A stretch of DNA of 64,000 bases from the NCBI GenBank assembly GCA_023053685.1, contig JALIGW010000003.1:142655508-142719507 (forward strand). Direction: 5' to 3'. The notes beneath the pieces were generated by a model. It worked only from the letters and a program-made list of their open reading frames with translations, was not told the DNA's origin and made no database searches. The DNA is from Diadophis punctatus similis (taxonomy: Eukaryota; Chordata; Lepidosauria; Squamata; Dipsadidae). Shown here piece by piece: positions 1 through 10,110 of the stretch (its first letter is position 1; each line of letters begins with the position of its first letter). A program made the position numbers and the translations under genes.

Positions 1-81
1 AAAATTCTGATATTTTATTTGTCTGTTTGTCACAGAATAATAGGAACAAAGAAGACCCTGAGGGACTGATTGTATTTTGGG

Positions 82-84
82 AAA

Positions 85-171
<87 letters not shown>

Positions 172-172
172 A
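82..172 (+). repeat. (AAAT)n microsatellite
   Basis: About 23 uninterrupted tetranucleotide units. Confidence 0.98.
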
Positions 173-1516
173 TCTGGTTGACAAGTCAACTCTGTGCAAA
201 CTACTGTAGGCATCGAGTCTCTCTGCCTTAAAATATTATTTTTCCAGGGGCTAGAGATAGGAAAGAGAGATAAACTTCCATTATCAAAACTAAAACATTT
301 TACAAGCCAATTTTTTTTTCACAGAGCCCAAGTCCAAAGTTCAGTGACCAGAAGTAGAAAAGTGCCCTCAGCAGATTTAAACTGTCAATAGGATCTAGCA
401 AAGTCTATCCCTGATCATGCCATCACCAGCCTTATCAAAGCATTGTAGATTGTAGATTATTTGAATAGCAAAACTTGTGCTGGGGGCAGACAAAAACCCC
501 CCTCTTTTTAAAAGAAGACCCATCATAGATAATTTCAGGTTACCTCTACAGCCTGGTCCAGGAATTTGACAAAGGCAATGTCATCCTTTCAAAATGGATT
601 CATGGGGCAGTTAGAAGAACATGAGGGGATGGACCCTATATTGTAGCTCCTGTATTCCCTCTGAATCATTTCAGACTCATGATTCAGACTATTCATTACT
701 ATTATAGATTCACTACTGTTATCCTTCTCATCTTTTCTACTATTCTCTCCTATTGATATGACTATATTACTTTGTATGTACAATAAGAGCTTATGCACTG
801 GAGGCAAATTTCTTGTGTAACAAATTTCTCATTCCATTCCATTCCTATCCCTTCTATTCTAATCCACAGGGGAGTATCAACAGATTGTTGTATCGTATAT
901 GTACATCTAAAATGTAGATATCCAGAGATTATAAACCTAAACTTCATGATCCCAATGTATTTTCTTTGTTTTCTTTTTCTTTGTTTGTTTTATTGTTCTT
1001 TTATTATTTTACTTTTTAAAAAACTTTCTTTTTATTTCTTTCTTTTTTTATGGTTGTGAGCTACCTAAATAATGGCAAATAAATTTAATCCATATCTAAC
1101 TATCCCAGGTTCTGGAAAAGGATTCGATAGGTGGACAGAAAGGCCAAATGCAGCCCGAACATCTGGCTGAATGAGAAGCCCTGGTGGTGCAGTAGTCAGA
1201 ATGCAGTATTGCAGGCTAACTCTGCCCATAGCCTGGAATTTGATCCTGACAGGGCTCAAGGTTAACTCAGCCTTCCATTCTGCTCAGGTCAGTAAAATGA
1301 GGACTCATATTGTTAGGAGAAATATGACGACATTGCAAACCACCCAGGGTGTGCTGTAAAGCACTATGGGGTGGTATATACTGTATTTTTCGGAGTATAA
1401 GACGCACCGGAATATAGGACGCACCTAGATTTTAGAGGAGGAAAACAAGGAAAAAAGTATTCTGAACCAAATGGTGTAGTAATATATTATTTAATAAAAT
1501 ACCAGTGTAGCAGAAT

Positions 1517-1600
1517 ACTTTTTACAACCATGTATACTTTTTACAACCATGTATATTTTTTACAACCATGTACACTTTTTACAACCATGTATACTTTTTA
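1517..1600 (+). repeat. 19-bp tandem repeat inside the transposon
   Basis: Four to five copies of CTTTTTACAACCATGTATA, slightly diverged. Confidence 0.85.
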
Positions 1601-1771
1601 CAAACTTCAAACTTGACAGCTTTAAGACTTGTGGACTTCAACTCCCAGAATTCCTCCTCCAGTCATGCTAGCTCAGGGATGGGAGTTGAAGTCCACAAGT
1701 CTTAAACTTGCCAAGTTTTAAAGTTCAAACCTGTCAGGCTGCTCGGTTTGGGGTGAGTGGCAGGCGGCGGC

Positions 1772-1960
1772 GGCCAGCAATGGCGGCTCCGGTGGGCGCA
1801 GCCAGCAACGGCGGCGGCAGCAGCAGTGGCCAGCAATGGCGGCTCCAGCGGCAGCAGCCAGCAATGGCGCCGGTGCCAGCGGGCGGCCAGCAACGGCGGC
1901 AGCGGATCCGGCAGCCAGCAATGGCGGCTCCGGCGCCAGCAGCAGCAAGCAACAGCTGGA
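1772..1960 (+). repeat. Degenerate GC-rich CAGCAATGGCGGC array
   Basis: The motif GCCAGCAATGGCGGC recurs at least six times with variable GGC/AGC spacers. It yields overlapping open frames on both strands that are not genes. Confidence 0.8.
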
Positions 1961-3475
1961 ACCAGCCGAAAATGCGACGCGCGGAGGCCGAAAACCTCCG
2001 AAGGGTGGGGGCTGGTGGGTGGGTAGGGCTACATTTGGTGTATAAGACACACCCAAATTTTCACCCTCTTTTGGGGGGTAAAAAGGTGCGTCTTATACTC
2101 TGAAAAATACGGTAAGTCTAAATGTTATTGCTATTGTTAGGGGACGTGCAATGAACATAATAATTCTATGTTTTATTAAGAGAAACTATGAAGTAGATTC
2201 ATTTCCACAACATGGATTTAATCTTTAACTATTAATCATATACAAAATGTCCCTATATATAGCTATTTTCAAGGCTAATATGGTGGAGCACATCATTGAA
2301 AAAATTCTGATGATGATTTATTTTATATTATAATACATTATTTTGAACGCCTGGCAGACTGCACAAAGTTCTTGCTAAAATAGCTATCTGTTCATATATC
2401 TTGGGAAATAAAAATGTCATACATAACACCACTGTACTACAGAAAAAGGCTCACAGATTATAAATAACACTTCTCCAGTAATATAACAAACAGAATGCTA
2501 CATTTTTAGGGCCAGTTACTTAATTTATATTTATGGAGGTAGTATATACCATTCATTACATTTTCTGTGCAAGAGCATGTGGACTATCACATATGACAGA
2601 TTGTATATGTAATTTATAATTTGTATAATCATGAGGCTATTTTTTTAGTAATTCTAGAAACAAAGAACCTTACATTTTGCAATATAAGCATACCTGAAGC
2701 ACATCAGGACTCCATATAGATAAATGCATGTCTTCAATACCTTCAGCCTTTTAATTTATTATAATATGTGCTTGTTTTATCAGGAAAGCTATCATTAATA
2801 TAAACTGAGATCACACTCTTACTTGAGCATTTTTCACTGAACTGGAATAATGTATTATAATTCTGACTCAAAGGACCTGAAACAATTCTGTTGACTGAAA
2901 CAATAAACTGATGTATCTTTTTTATTACTTCTTTTGTGGATAACTCTGAAAGAAAACAAGACATAATCTCTATTTTGATCTTAAAATAAAGATACACTGA
3001 GAATTGACTGATATATTATACAAAGACACTGACAAAGCTTAACTATATGAACCTAGAGAATGCTTACTATTTTTGTCTCAGGTTTAAGAACTTTGATATC
3101 AATTACAAAAAAAAACCCCAAATAAACTAACAGAAGATATTTTAAAGATGTAGAAAGATTTAAATAAGGTCAGGCAATAAACATGAGCATGAATCACATA
3201 CACATTTAAGAACAAAACATGAATCAAAAATGCTTGAGAATAGATTAGATAATCAGACATACTTTTAAAGGACAACCTTTAAACCTGAGTTCTAAAGTAG
3301 TATATTTCTGAAACAATATCCAGAAAGTCAGCACTTATAAACAGATGTGCTGAAGTGGAAAATAAAAGAACAAATCCATTTATTTTAACCTTTCTTCCTC
3401 CTTGTTTAAAGGGCAACTATGTAGAAACATACACCTTCTAAAAGAGATATAAAACAAAATGAATCAACAGAGTAG

Positions 3476-3928
3476 TGAAGAATTATACAATCGGTCCACA
3501 TTAACTGTCAGGTTCCAAGTAATGCATCCATCACAAATTGAACTCTGAGGCATTCCGTTTTTTCAAAGTACAAATTTATTTAGATACACCATATTGGCAC
3601 TAACTGGTGAAAAGCCAGTACTGAAGTTCCCAGGCTTTTCACTCCAACATAAGTTTCAGATTCTCAAGTTTCCAAAACAAACTGTCACACTGTCTAACCA
3701 AGATGGGAGCTGGTTGCTTGGCGACTTTTCTCCTCCTCCTCCAGTTACTCAGTCGTTGGAATGTGCGTGGCTCATCGGCTAGCTATGATGTTATGACTGA
3801 GGGCTCTATCCTCCTTCAGCTCCAAACTGTGTCAAACTGAATTCATATTAGAATACCCAAAGATACAAATAATCCCACACCCAAATCAAAATCAGGCTTG
3901 AAGAATTATACAATCGGTCCACATTAAC
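3476..3928. repeat. Perfect 30-bp direct repeats 393 bp apart
   Basis: 3476-3505 and 3899-3928 are identical (both begin TGAAGAATTATACAATCGG). The unit between reads on the minus strand like a small LTR-type unit with AATAAA near its end. It could be a tandem duplication of 423 bp with a short second copy, or an insertion with a long duplication. Not resolved. Confidence 0.65.
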
Positions 3929-4323
3929 ACTGTAATGTGGTCTATTTGGTTTGGGCTTAACTTCTTGAACTGAACCAGACATTGTGACTTGTGATCACAG
4001 TTTTAAAATTAAATTGACAATTATTCAACAATTAACCCACCCATAAAATGGTACCTGCACTGAACTAGTGAGAAGAATTTAGCATACTGTACTTCATTTA
4101 AGCTCTTAGTTTTCAATCTGTATGATGTACAAATGTAAAAAATAAATTGTAGATATCAACAAGATAATCAGGAAGATAGTCACCTTAATAGGTTTACTAG
4201 TTCACTGTAATTAAGGGAAATTTTATTGATTGTACTATATTCTATAGATTGTAGTATGGATTTTTTTTTACTTGCTCTAATTTTGAAATTTTATTCTTTG
4301 TAGTATTCTATAGGACCCTATTT

Positions 4324-4394
4324 AGAATAGAATAGAATAGAATAGAATAGAATAGAATAGAATAGAATAGAATAGAATAGAATAGAATAGAATA
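4324..4394 (+). repeat. (AATAG)n microsatellite at a CR1 3' end
   Basis: About 14 AATAG units run directly into the CR1 3' end at 4394. CR1-L3 LINE tails seeding AATAG arrays are described for colubroid snakes. Confidence 0.95.
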
Positions 4395-4460
4395 ACAGAG
4401 TTGGAAGGGACCTTGGAGGTCTTCTAGTCCAACCCCCTGCTTAGGCAGGAAACCCTATAC

Positions 4461-5111
4461 CCATGATGGCGAACCTGTGGCACGCGGAGCCATATCTGCC
4501 GGCACACGAGCTGTTGACCTAGTTCAGCTCCAGTGTGCATGTGTGTGCCGGCCAGCTGATTTTTGGCTCGCGCGGAGGCTCTAGGGCATTTTCGGCCTCC
4601 GCGGGGGCCGGGTGAGCATTTTTGCCCTCCCCAGGCTCCAAGAAAGCCTCTGGAGCCCGGGGAGGGCGAAAAACAAGCCTACCAGGCCCACCAGAAGTCG
4701 GGAAATGGAGGAGCATGCACACATGCATGGGGGGGCGGGGCAGCACAGGGAGGATCATGCATGTATGAGCATGGGAGGCTATCTCAGGAGCTGAGATAGC
4801 GCAGTGGTTAAAAGCAGCATTGCGACCTTCAGCTGATTGCTAGTTCAGCAGTCCAGCTGTTCAAATCTCACTAGGCTCAAGGTTGACTCAGCCTTCCATC
4901 CTTCCGAGGTGGGTAAAATGAGGACCCAGATTGTTGGGGGCAATATGCTGAACTCTGTAAACCGCTTAGAGAGAGCTGTAAAGCACTATGAAGCGGTATA
5001 TAAGTCTAAGTGCTAAGTGCTATTGAATTATGGGTGTGGGCACACATGTGCGCACGATAGCGTGCGCACGCGCGCTTTCGGCACCCAAGGAAAAAAAGGT
5101 TCGCCATCACT
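4461..5111. mobile_element. Non-autonomous hAT element (SPIN-like ends) inside CR1
   Basis: The ends are CATGATGGCGAACC and its inverse GGTTCGCCATCAC, flanked by a perfect 8-bp duplication CCCTATAC (4453-4460 and 5112-5119), diagnostic of hAT. The GATGGCGAACC terminus resembles SPIN elements from memory; that family name is tentative. A SINE has inserted into it. Confidence 0.85.
4785..5033 (+). mobile_element. tRNA-derived SINE (Sauria type) inside the hAT element
   Basis: A nearly full copy: A-box-like AGCGCAGTGGTTAAA, B-box-like GTTCAAATCTC, then GGTTGACTCAGCCTTCCATC and the tail GTAAAGCACTATGAAGCGG ending TGCTATTG. The 3' end belongs to the Bov-B-related tail family of Sauria SINEs. Confidence 0.85.
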
Positions 5112-5534
5112 CCCTATACCATTTCAGACAAATGGTTATCCAACATCTTAAAAACTTCCAGTGTTACAGCATTCACAACTTCTGGAGGCAAATTGTTCCA
5201 CTGATTAATTGTTCTGTCAGGAAATTTCTCCTTAATTCTAAGTTGCTTCTCTCCTTGATTAGTTTCCACCCATTGCTTCTTGTTCTATCCCCAGGTGCTA
5301 TTGCTTTTATCAAAATGACAAAAGCAGGGTCACAGATGCAGCTTCCATCTCTTTTGTACAATATTGCAATGCACATTCAAAAAGGTTTGGGATTGGCTTG
5401 GGTAAACTCTCCCTCCTGCCCTTCCTGAAGATGCAGCTGCTAAAGTCTCTGCATGATGGGTTCAAACATTTCCTGAGTATGTATCTTTTTGTTCAGGAAA
5501 CATTACAGTGTTGTGAATTTGTAGTGTTGTTATC

Positions 5535-5695
5535 AGTATTTGTCCAGCTAGATGGCTGACTGCAGTCAGACCTAGTTATTACTTGGATGGCAGCCCAGGA
5601 AATATCAGTCCTAGAGGCATCCCAGAAAAGGGCAAGAGTAAATCACCTCCATAAGGTTGGACATGTCCATGATGTCACCATGAGTTAATTTTTAA
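5535..5695 (+). mobile_element. Old 5S rRNA-like SINE fragment
   Basis: TTATTACTTGGATGGCAGCC resembles the 5S rRNA word GTACTTGGATGGGAGACC. It is followed by GGGCAAGAGTAAATCACCTCC and GATGTCACCATGAGTTAAT, words of 5S-derived amniote SINE bodies. Strongly diverged. Confidence 0.5.
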
Positions 5696-5976
5696 ACTGA
5701 AGCAAGACTATACTTTGTCTGTCAATATTATTGTATGCGTGCTTTTATCAATATTTGTTCATGTTTTTGTTCTATTTTATGCTGCTTTATTTTTTGCGCT
5801 CCAGATTATTTTTTTCAACAATTTGGAAATAATTTAAAATAAATAATTATGATGGGAATCAAAGTGAATGCTGTCCCCATGAATCAATCTAAGATTGTCA
5901 AAAACTAGCTGAAGTTCTCAATATTCTTAGTGCACAGCTAAATGTCTATGGAGATTCTCAGTCATCCAGGTCATGG

Positions 5977-6468
5977 TTGTCCCAAAGCAGAGGTGGGTTC
6001 CTCCTGGTTTGGACCAGTTCACCTGAACCGGTAGCGACCCACTGGTGACATCACGATGATGTCACGGAACCGGTTCGGTCGCCCAGTCTGTGGGCGCCGC
6101 CATCTTTTTTTGAATTTCTTTCTTCTGTGCATGCACAGAAGCCGAGTTTCTGGCACTGCGCATGCATTGCCATCTTGTTTTTGCCTTTTAAAAAAAATTG
6201 GATTTTTCGGCACTGCGCATGCACGTGTGCGTGAAGCGCGCACACACACACGAGGCACAGCTACGTGGCACGGGAGGAAGCAAATCGGCAGCAAGGTAAG
6301 TTAGAACCCACCCCTGTCCTAAAGGTGCTTTTTTTCAAGAGGCAACTGGACTTTCTGGTTTTGTTTTTTTTAAGATGTTTCGCTTCTCCAAGAAGTTTCT
6401 TGGAGAAGCGAAATATCTTTTAAAAAAAAAAAGTCCAGTAGCCTCTTGAAAAAGCACCTTTGGGTCAA
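5977..6468. mobile_element. Foldback (palindromic) element, left arm split by a hAT
   Basis: Arms 6317-6394 and 6397-6468 are near-perfect inverted repeats around the centre AGAAGTTTCT (for example CTTCTCCAAGAA and TTCTTGGAGAAG). The outer words CCCAAAG (before the hAT) and CTTTGGG (6458-6464) also match, so the palindrome pre-dates the insertion. Confidence 0.8.
5988..6316. mobile_element. Non-autonomous hAT element
   Basis: Termini CAGAGGTGGGTTC and GAACCCACCCCTG are inverted repeats. Flanks TCCCAAAG (5980-5987) and TCCTAAAG (6317-6324) are an 8-bp duplication with one change. Confidence 0.85.
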
Positions 6469-6903
6469 TATTCTTAGGTTGATAAACAAACCACATTACC
6501 AAAATTTTGCTTGTCTTGATGAAGTTTATGTTGTATATCACACAGTGATTTAGAAAAAAAAATCCATCTCTCAGTAGATTCAATTAAAAAAAAACACCAG
6601 CTGAATATCACCTGCAAGGAGGCGGGTGTGTGACATTCAAGCTCACATCTCCAGATTATTTTTCACACCTATTTCATATAAATTTTAAACAGCATACAAT
6701 GCAATTTGATACCTGTAGAATCATGGCCTATCAGCCATTTGTTACAGAAATAATCCCACATCCACATTTTTGGGGAATTGATAACCCTAATAGGCATGGA
6801 ATTGCTTCCCATGTACCTTTAGTGTCCAGCTACTGATAATTATACCAGGCTGCTAATACCAAAATCTGTTGAAAGATTAAGGAAAAACAACACTTGTTTT
6901 GTG

Positions 6904-6970
6904 GGGAGCTAGTTTGGTGTAGTAGTTAAGGAGATGGCCTGGAAACCGGGTGATAGTACGTTCTGTTCTC
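6904..6970 (+). mobile_element. Truncated tRNA-derived SINE head
   Basis: TTGGTGTAGTAGTTAAGG and GGCCTGGAAACCGGG match the 5' head of squamate tRNA SINEs; the copy stops before its B box is complete. Confidence 0.55.
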
Positions 6971-7014
6971 TATTAGGCACAGAAGACAGATGACTGGCCC
7001 AGATTTTAAGATCT

Positions 7015-7669
7015 TGGGATTTTTCAGAGAAGAGAAAATAATGGTTTTTTCAGACAGATCTATAAGGATCTGTTGGAAGAAATGTCCATCTGGGTTCAGT
7101 TCCAAGTGGGGAGAAAGACACTGGAAACATGGAGACTGCTTGAAAAGATGGTTTAATGGTGGACAGGACCACATGGTTTGAGGTCCTGGACAAAAAGAGC
7201 ACATGGGTAAGAGAGAGAGAGAGAGATTTATACCCTCTCTTGGGCCCCGTCTTGGAGCGTCCCTCCTGTGTAAGAAATGTATTCTGATTGGTTGTCAGAC
7301 TCCCATGGGGCCATGCAGGGGTAACTGTAGTGTCTTGAGTCCCAAGCTTGGTTGAATCTTACTGGGTGATGATGTAATGAAAGGGCTTTGGGCAATTCCT
7401 ATTATGGCTGAGGGCTAATCCTACCTTTGTTGGATCTTGGGTGAGGGTATTTGCTTATGAATAGACCTAGCTATCTCTTTATCTCTTAAGTGCTGACATC
7501 TGCTGTGGGCTATTGGGGAGGGTGGGGGCTATTAAGAGTGAGTCTGCTTCCTGCCTAAAAAAACCATGTTTCTCCATTTCTCATCCAGGGAGATATAATA
7601 TTCTGCCTTTTTAATATTTCCTAGAATATTTCATTTTCCTAGGAGAGGGGTGGGTGCTAACTTCCTACA
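7015..7669 (-). mobile_element. Solo LTR, minus orientation
   Basis: A 655-bp unit reads TG...CA and is flanked by GATCT on both sides (7010-7014 and 7670-7674), a 5-bp duplication typical of LTR elements. On the minus strand it has CAACCAATCAG (CCAAT), then GGGTATAAATC (TATA, about 7234-7225) and later ATTAAA, in promoter-to-poly(A) order. No internal genes remain, so this is a solo LTR from recombination. Class (endogenous retrovirus or Gypsy) is not decided. Confidence 0.8.
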
Positions 7670-8002
7670 GATCTAAGGTTTATACAAAACAAAAACTGAA
7701 ACATTAAGACTTGACTCTCAATTGCAAAATGCATTAACTCTTACCTAAAGAAAGCAAATGCATAACTAAGTACAATAGTTACTTAGTAATTTTATGAACA
7801 TGTACTAAGCAATTTGAAAGTTTGATTGTTTATTCATTCATTCATGCATACATTCATCAAATTTTAAATACTGCCTATCTCACTCACAGAGTGACTCTGG
7901 CCTTTAAACTGGTATACACTTTAAATAGTTTCATCATTCCTCAATTAGAAGATCAGTAATAACAATAGAAAACTGTTTTTCTTTTGTTCTAAAGTCCTTG
8001 TC

Positions 8003-8055
8003 AATAATAAAATAATAATAATAATAATAAAAATAATAAAATAATAATAAAAATA
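8003..8055 (+). repeat. (AAT)n microsatellite
   Basis: An interrupted AAT tract. Confidence 0.9.
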
Positions 8056-9276
8056 TTCTGAAATATTATGTTTTAACCATTTTATGAGATATAGGAAATT
8101 TGGCTGTCATTTCAACTGATTTGACAGTGCACATCAGAACAGCATATAAAATATGCAGATCACACCAATCAATATCAGAAAACATAATACTTTTTCTTTA
8201 GTAGTATTTTCCTCCAAAGACATAGTCAAACATGACAAATATATGTAAAATTATTCTAAATGCAATACCAAATAACCATCATTTGTCATTAAAATTCAAG
8301 GAATTTTAGAGGAATGTTTTAAGAACTGTTAACAATAGTTTGTCAATAGAAAAGTTCATCATTTAGTACCTTTCTGGAAGTTATTTATTCCTTTATTATT
8401 GCAAACCCACAGGAAAAAATTGTAACCCCAGATAAATTAAATACATTTCCTTTAGTCGTATAGTATAATATTTATGATATTTTAAGAACATGTAGTTCCT
8501 AGTACTAACTAACAAGATAACAAGCTAAGATATAAATTGGAGCGATATCAACAGTAACTAAAATTCTTTTTTGGCTGTTAGTTGGCAAGCAGTAATATGG
8601 TGTGAGATTGATAAAAATGGGTAGGCTTTATGTTGAGAAAAGACTGAGAGAAGATAGAACAACAATCTTCAAAAACCTCAAATGATAACACATAGAAAAC
8701 AGCCAGTATCTTTTCTCATCACAAAATAATATTCTTAACTTACAGAAAAGCAGATCCTGGTGGTTGAATATTAAGAAAAACTTGCTAATATTGAGAGCAA
8801 TTAGGCAAAGGAAAATAAAGTAGCCAGAGGGCAGTCCTTCATCAGGTATATTCAAGCAGAGACTGGAAAACTGTAAATGTTTTAACTTGGTTTCCTGTGT
8901 GGGACAAGATTTTGGATTTGAGGTTCTTAATAACATCTTAAAATTCTTGATTATTCTACTTTTACGAAACATACTGACAGATTTAAATCTCTATGTTGAA
9001 ATGTAAAGTCATTACAGTAAGGCATCACATTCCCAGCCAATCAAAATCATAAAGTTACATCAAACCTGTTAAAATGTATTGTATGAATTAATACAAATAA
9101 CTAAATTTGGAATCATAAAAGCTGCATCTCTACAAACTAATATCGGGAGATTGTGAGCTCTAGCTCTGCCTTAGGCATGAAAACTGGCTGGTTGACTTTG
9201 GGCCAGTCACTCTCTCAGCCCAAACCTCCCAGGGCTGTTGTTGTTGTTGTGTGGAAAATAGGAGAAAGTAGTATTA

Positions 9277-9575
9277 GGTATGTATGTATGTATGTATGTA
9301 TGTATGTATGTATGTATGTATGTATGTATGTATTTATTTTATTAGTTATTTATTTATTATTTATTTATTTATTTATTCATTTATTATTTATTTATTTATT
9401 TATTATTTATTTATTCATTTATTATTCATTTATTATTTATTTTATTTTATTTTATTTTATTTTATTTTATTTTATTTTATTTTATTTTATTATTTTATTT
9501 TATTTTATTTTATTTTATTTTATTATTTTATTTTATTTTATTTTATTTTATTTTATTTTAATTTAATTTAATTTA
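9277..9575 (+). repeat. Compound (TATG)n / (TTTAT)n microsatellite
   Basis: A TATG tract (about 9277-9331) passes into a TTTA/TTTTA tract ending in TTTAATTTAATTTAG. It lies at the 3' end of the reverse-oriented LINE, so it is best read as an expanded LINE tail. Confidence 0.9.
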
Positions 9576-10110
9576 GTGTTCTTATATGCCACCCTACTCC
9601 CTGGGGACTCAGGGTGGCGTACATCATTTAAAGAACAACTAAACAATATAAAAATTTAATTAACAGTTAAAATGAATTTAAAAAAACATACAAAATCATA
9701 CAGACCTAAAATGTAAAATTGTCTCAAAGCCCCGCCTGCAGGAAGAGTCTTAACGGCTTTTCGGAAGGCCAGCAAGGTGGGGATAATTCGTATCTCTGGG
9801 GGTAGTTGGTTCCAGAGAACAGGGCCCCCCACAGAAAAGGCCCTCCCCCTAGACCCCGCCAGCCGACATTGTTTGGTTGACGGGACCTGGAGGAGACCTA
9901 CTCTGTGGGACCTGACCGGTCGAAGGGAAGTATGAGGTAGGATGCGGTCCCGGAGATAACCTGGTCCTAAGCCATGTAGGGCTTTAAAGATGATAATCAA
10001 CACCTTGAATTGCACCAGGAGACCGATGGGCAACCAGTGCAGCTGGCGGAGTATGGGTATTACGTGGGTGTATCTTGAGACACCCACCACAGCACGTGCA
10101 GCCGCATTTT
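9576..10110 (-). mobile_element. L2/CR1-clade LINE, 3' part of reverse transcriptase
   Basis: A minus-strand frame runs open from the left SINE junction to about 9720 and reads QNAAARAVVGVSRYTH, LRQLHWLPI, FKALHGLGPGYLRDRI, RAFSVGGPVLWNQLPPEIR. These words mark the C-terminal region of L2/CR1-group LINE polymerases. The 5' part is missing. The 3' end GGGTGGCATATAAG leads into the tail tract. The frame is intact here, suggesting moderate age. Confidence 0.85.

Larger units (their letters stand above)
1381..2112. mobile_element. Non-autonomous TIR DNA transposon with TA target duplication
   Basis: The ends are inverted repeats of about 28 bp (CTGTATTTTTCGGAGTATAA... and ...TTATACTCTGAAAAATACGG, two or three mismatches), flanked by TA at 1379-1380 and 2113-2114. 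TA duplication suggests a Tc1/mariner-like superfamily; I do not name the family. Inside are a 19-bp tandem repeat (1517-1600), an inverted repeat (about 1624-1648 with 1679-1703) and a GC-rich CAGCAATGGCGGC array (1772-1960). There is no transposase. Confidence 0.8.
1165..2143 (+). mobile_element. tRNA-derived SINE (Sauria type), split by a DNA transposon
   Basis: 1165-1380 has the body seen again at 4790-5030: CTCAAGGTTAACTCAGCCTT, GTAAAATGAGGACTCA and the tail CTGTAAAGCACTATG. The tail stops at GGTATATA and resumes after the inserted element at 2113 with TAAGTCTAA and TTATTGCTATTG, exactly the missing SINE end. Confidence 0.8.
4394..5310 (-). mobile_element. CR1 LINE 3' end, interrupted
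   Basis: 4394-4460 (GAGTTGGAAGGGACCTTGGA, CTAGTCCAACCCCCTGC) and 5120-5310 (TTCAGACAAATGGTTATCC, TTCCACTGATTAATTGTTC) are consecutive parts of the classic CR1 3' region in reverse orientation, separated by a hAT element. Only about 270 bp of CR1 remains; no reverse transcriptase is present. Confidence 0.85.

Noticed and set aside
1708..2103. Several open frames on both strands
   Set aside because: They arise from the CAGCAATGGCGGC array inside a DNA transposon.
9153..9571. Open frames of YVCM, FILFY type
   Set aside because: Direct translation of the TATG/TTTAT microsatellite.
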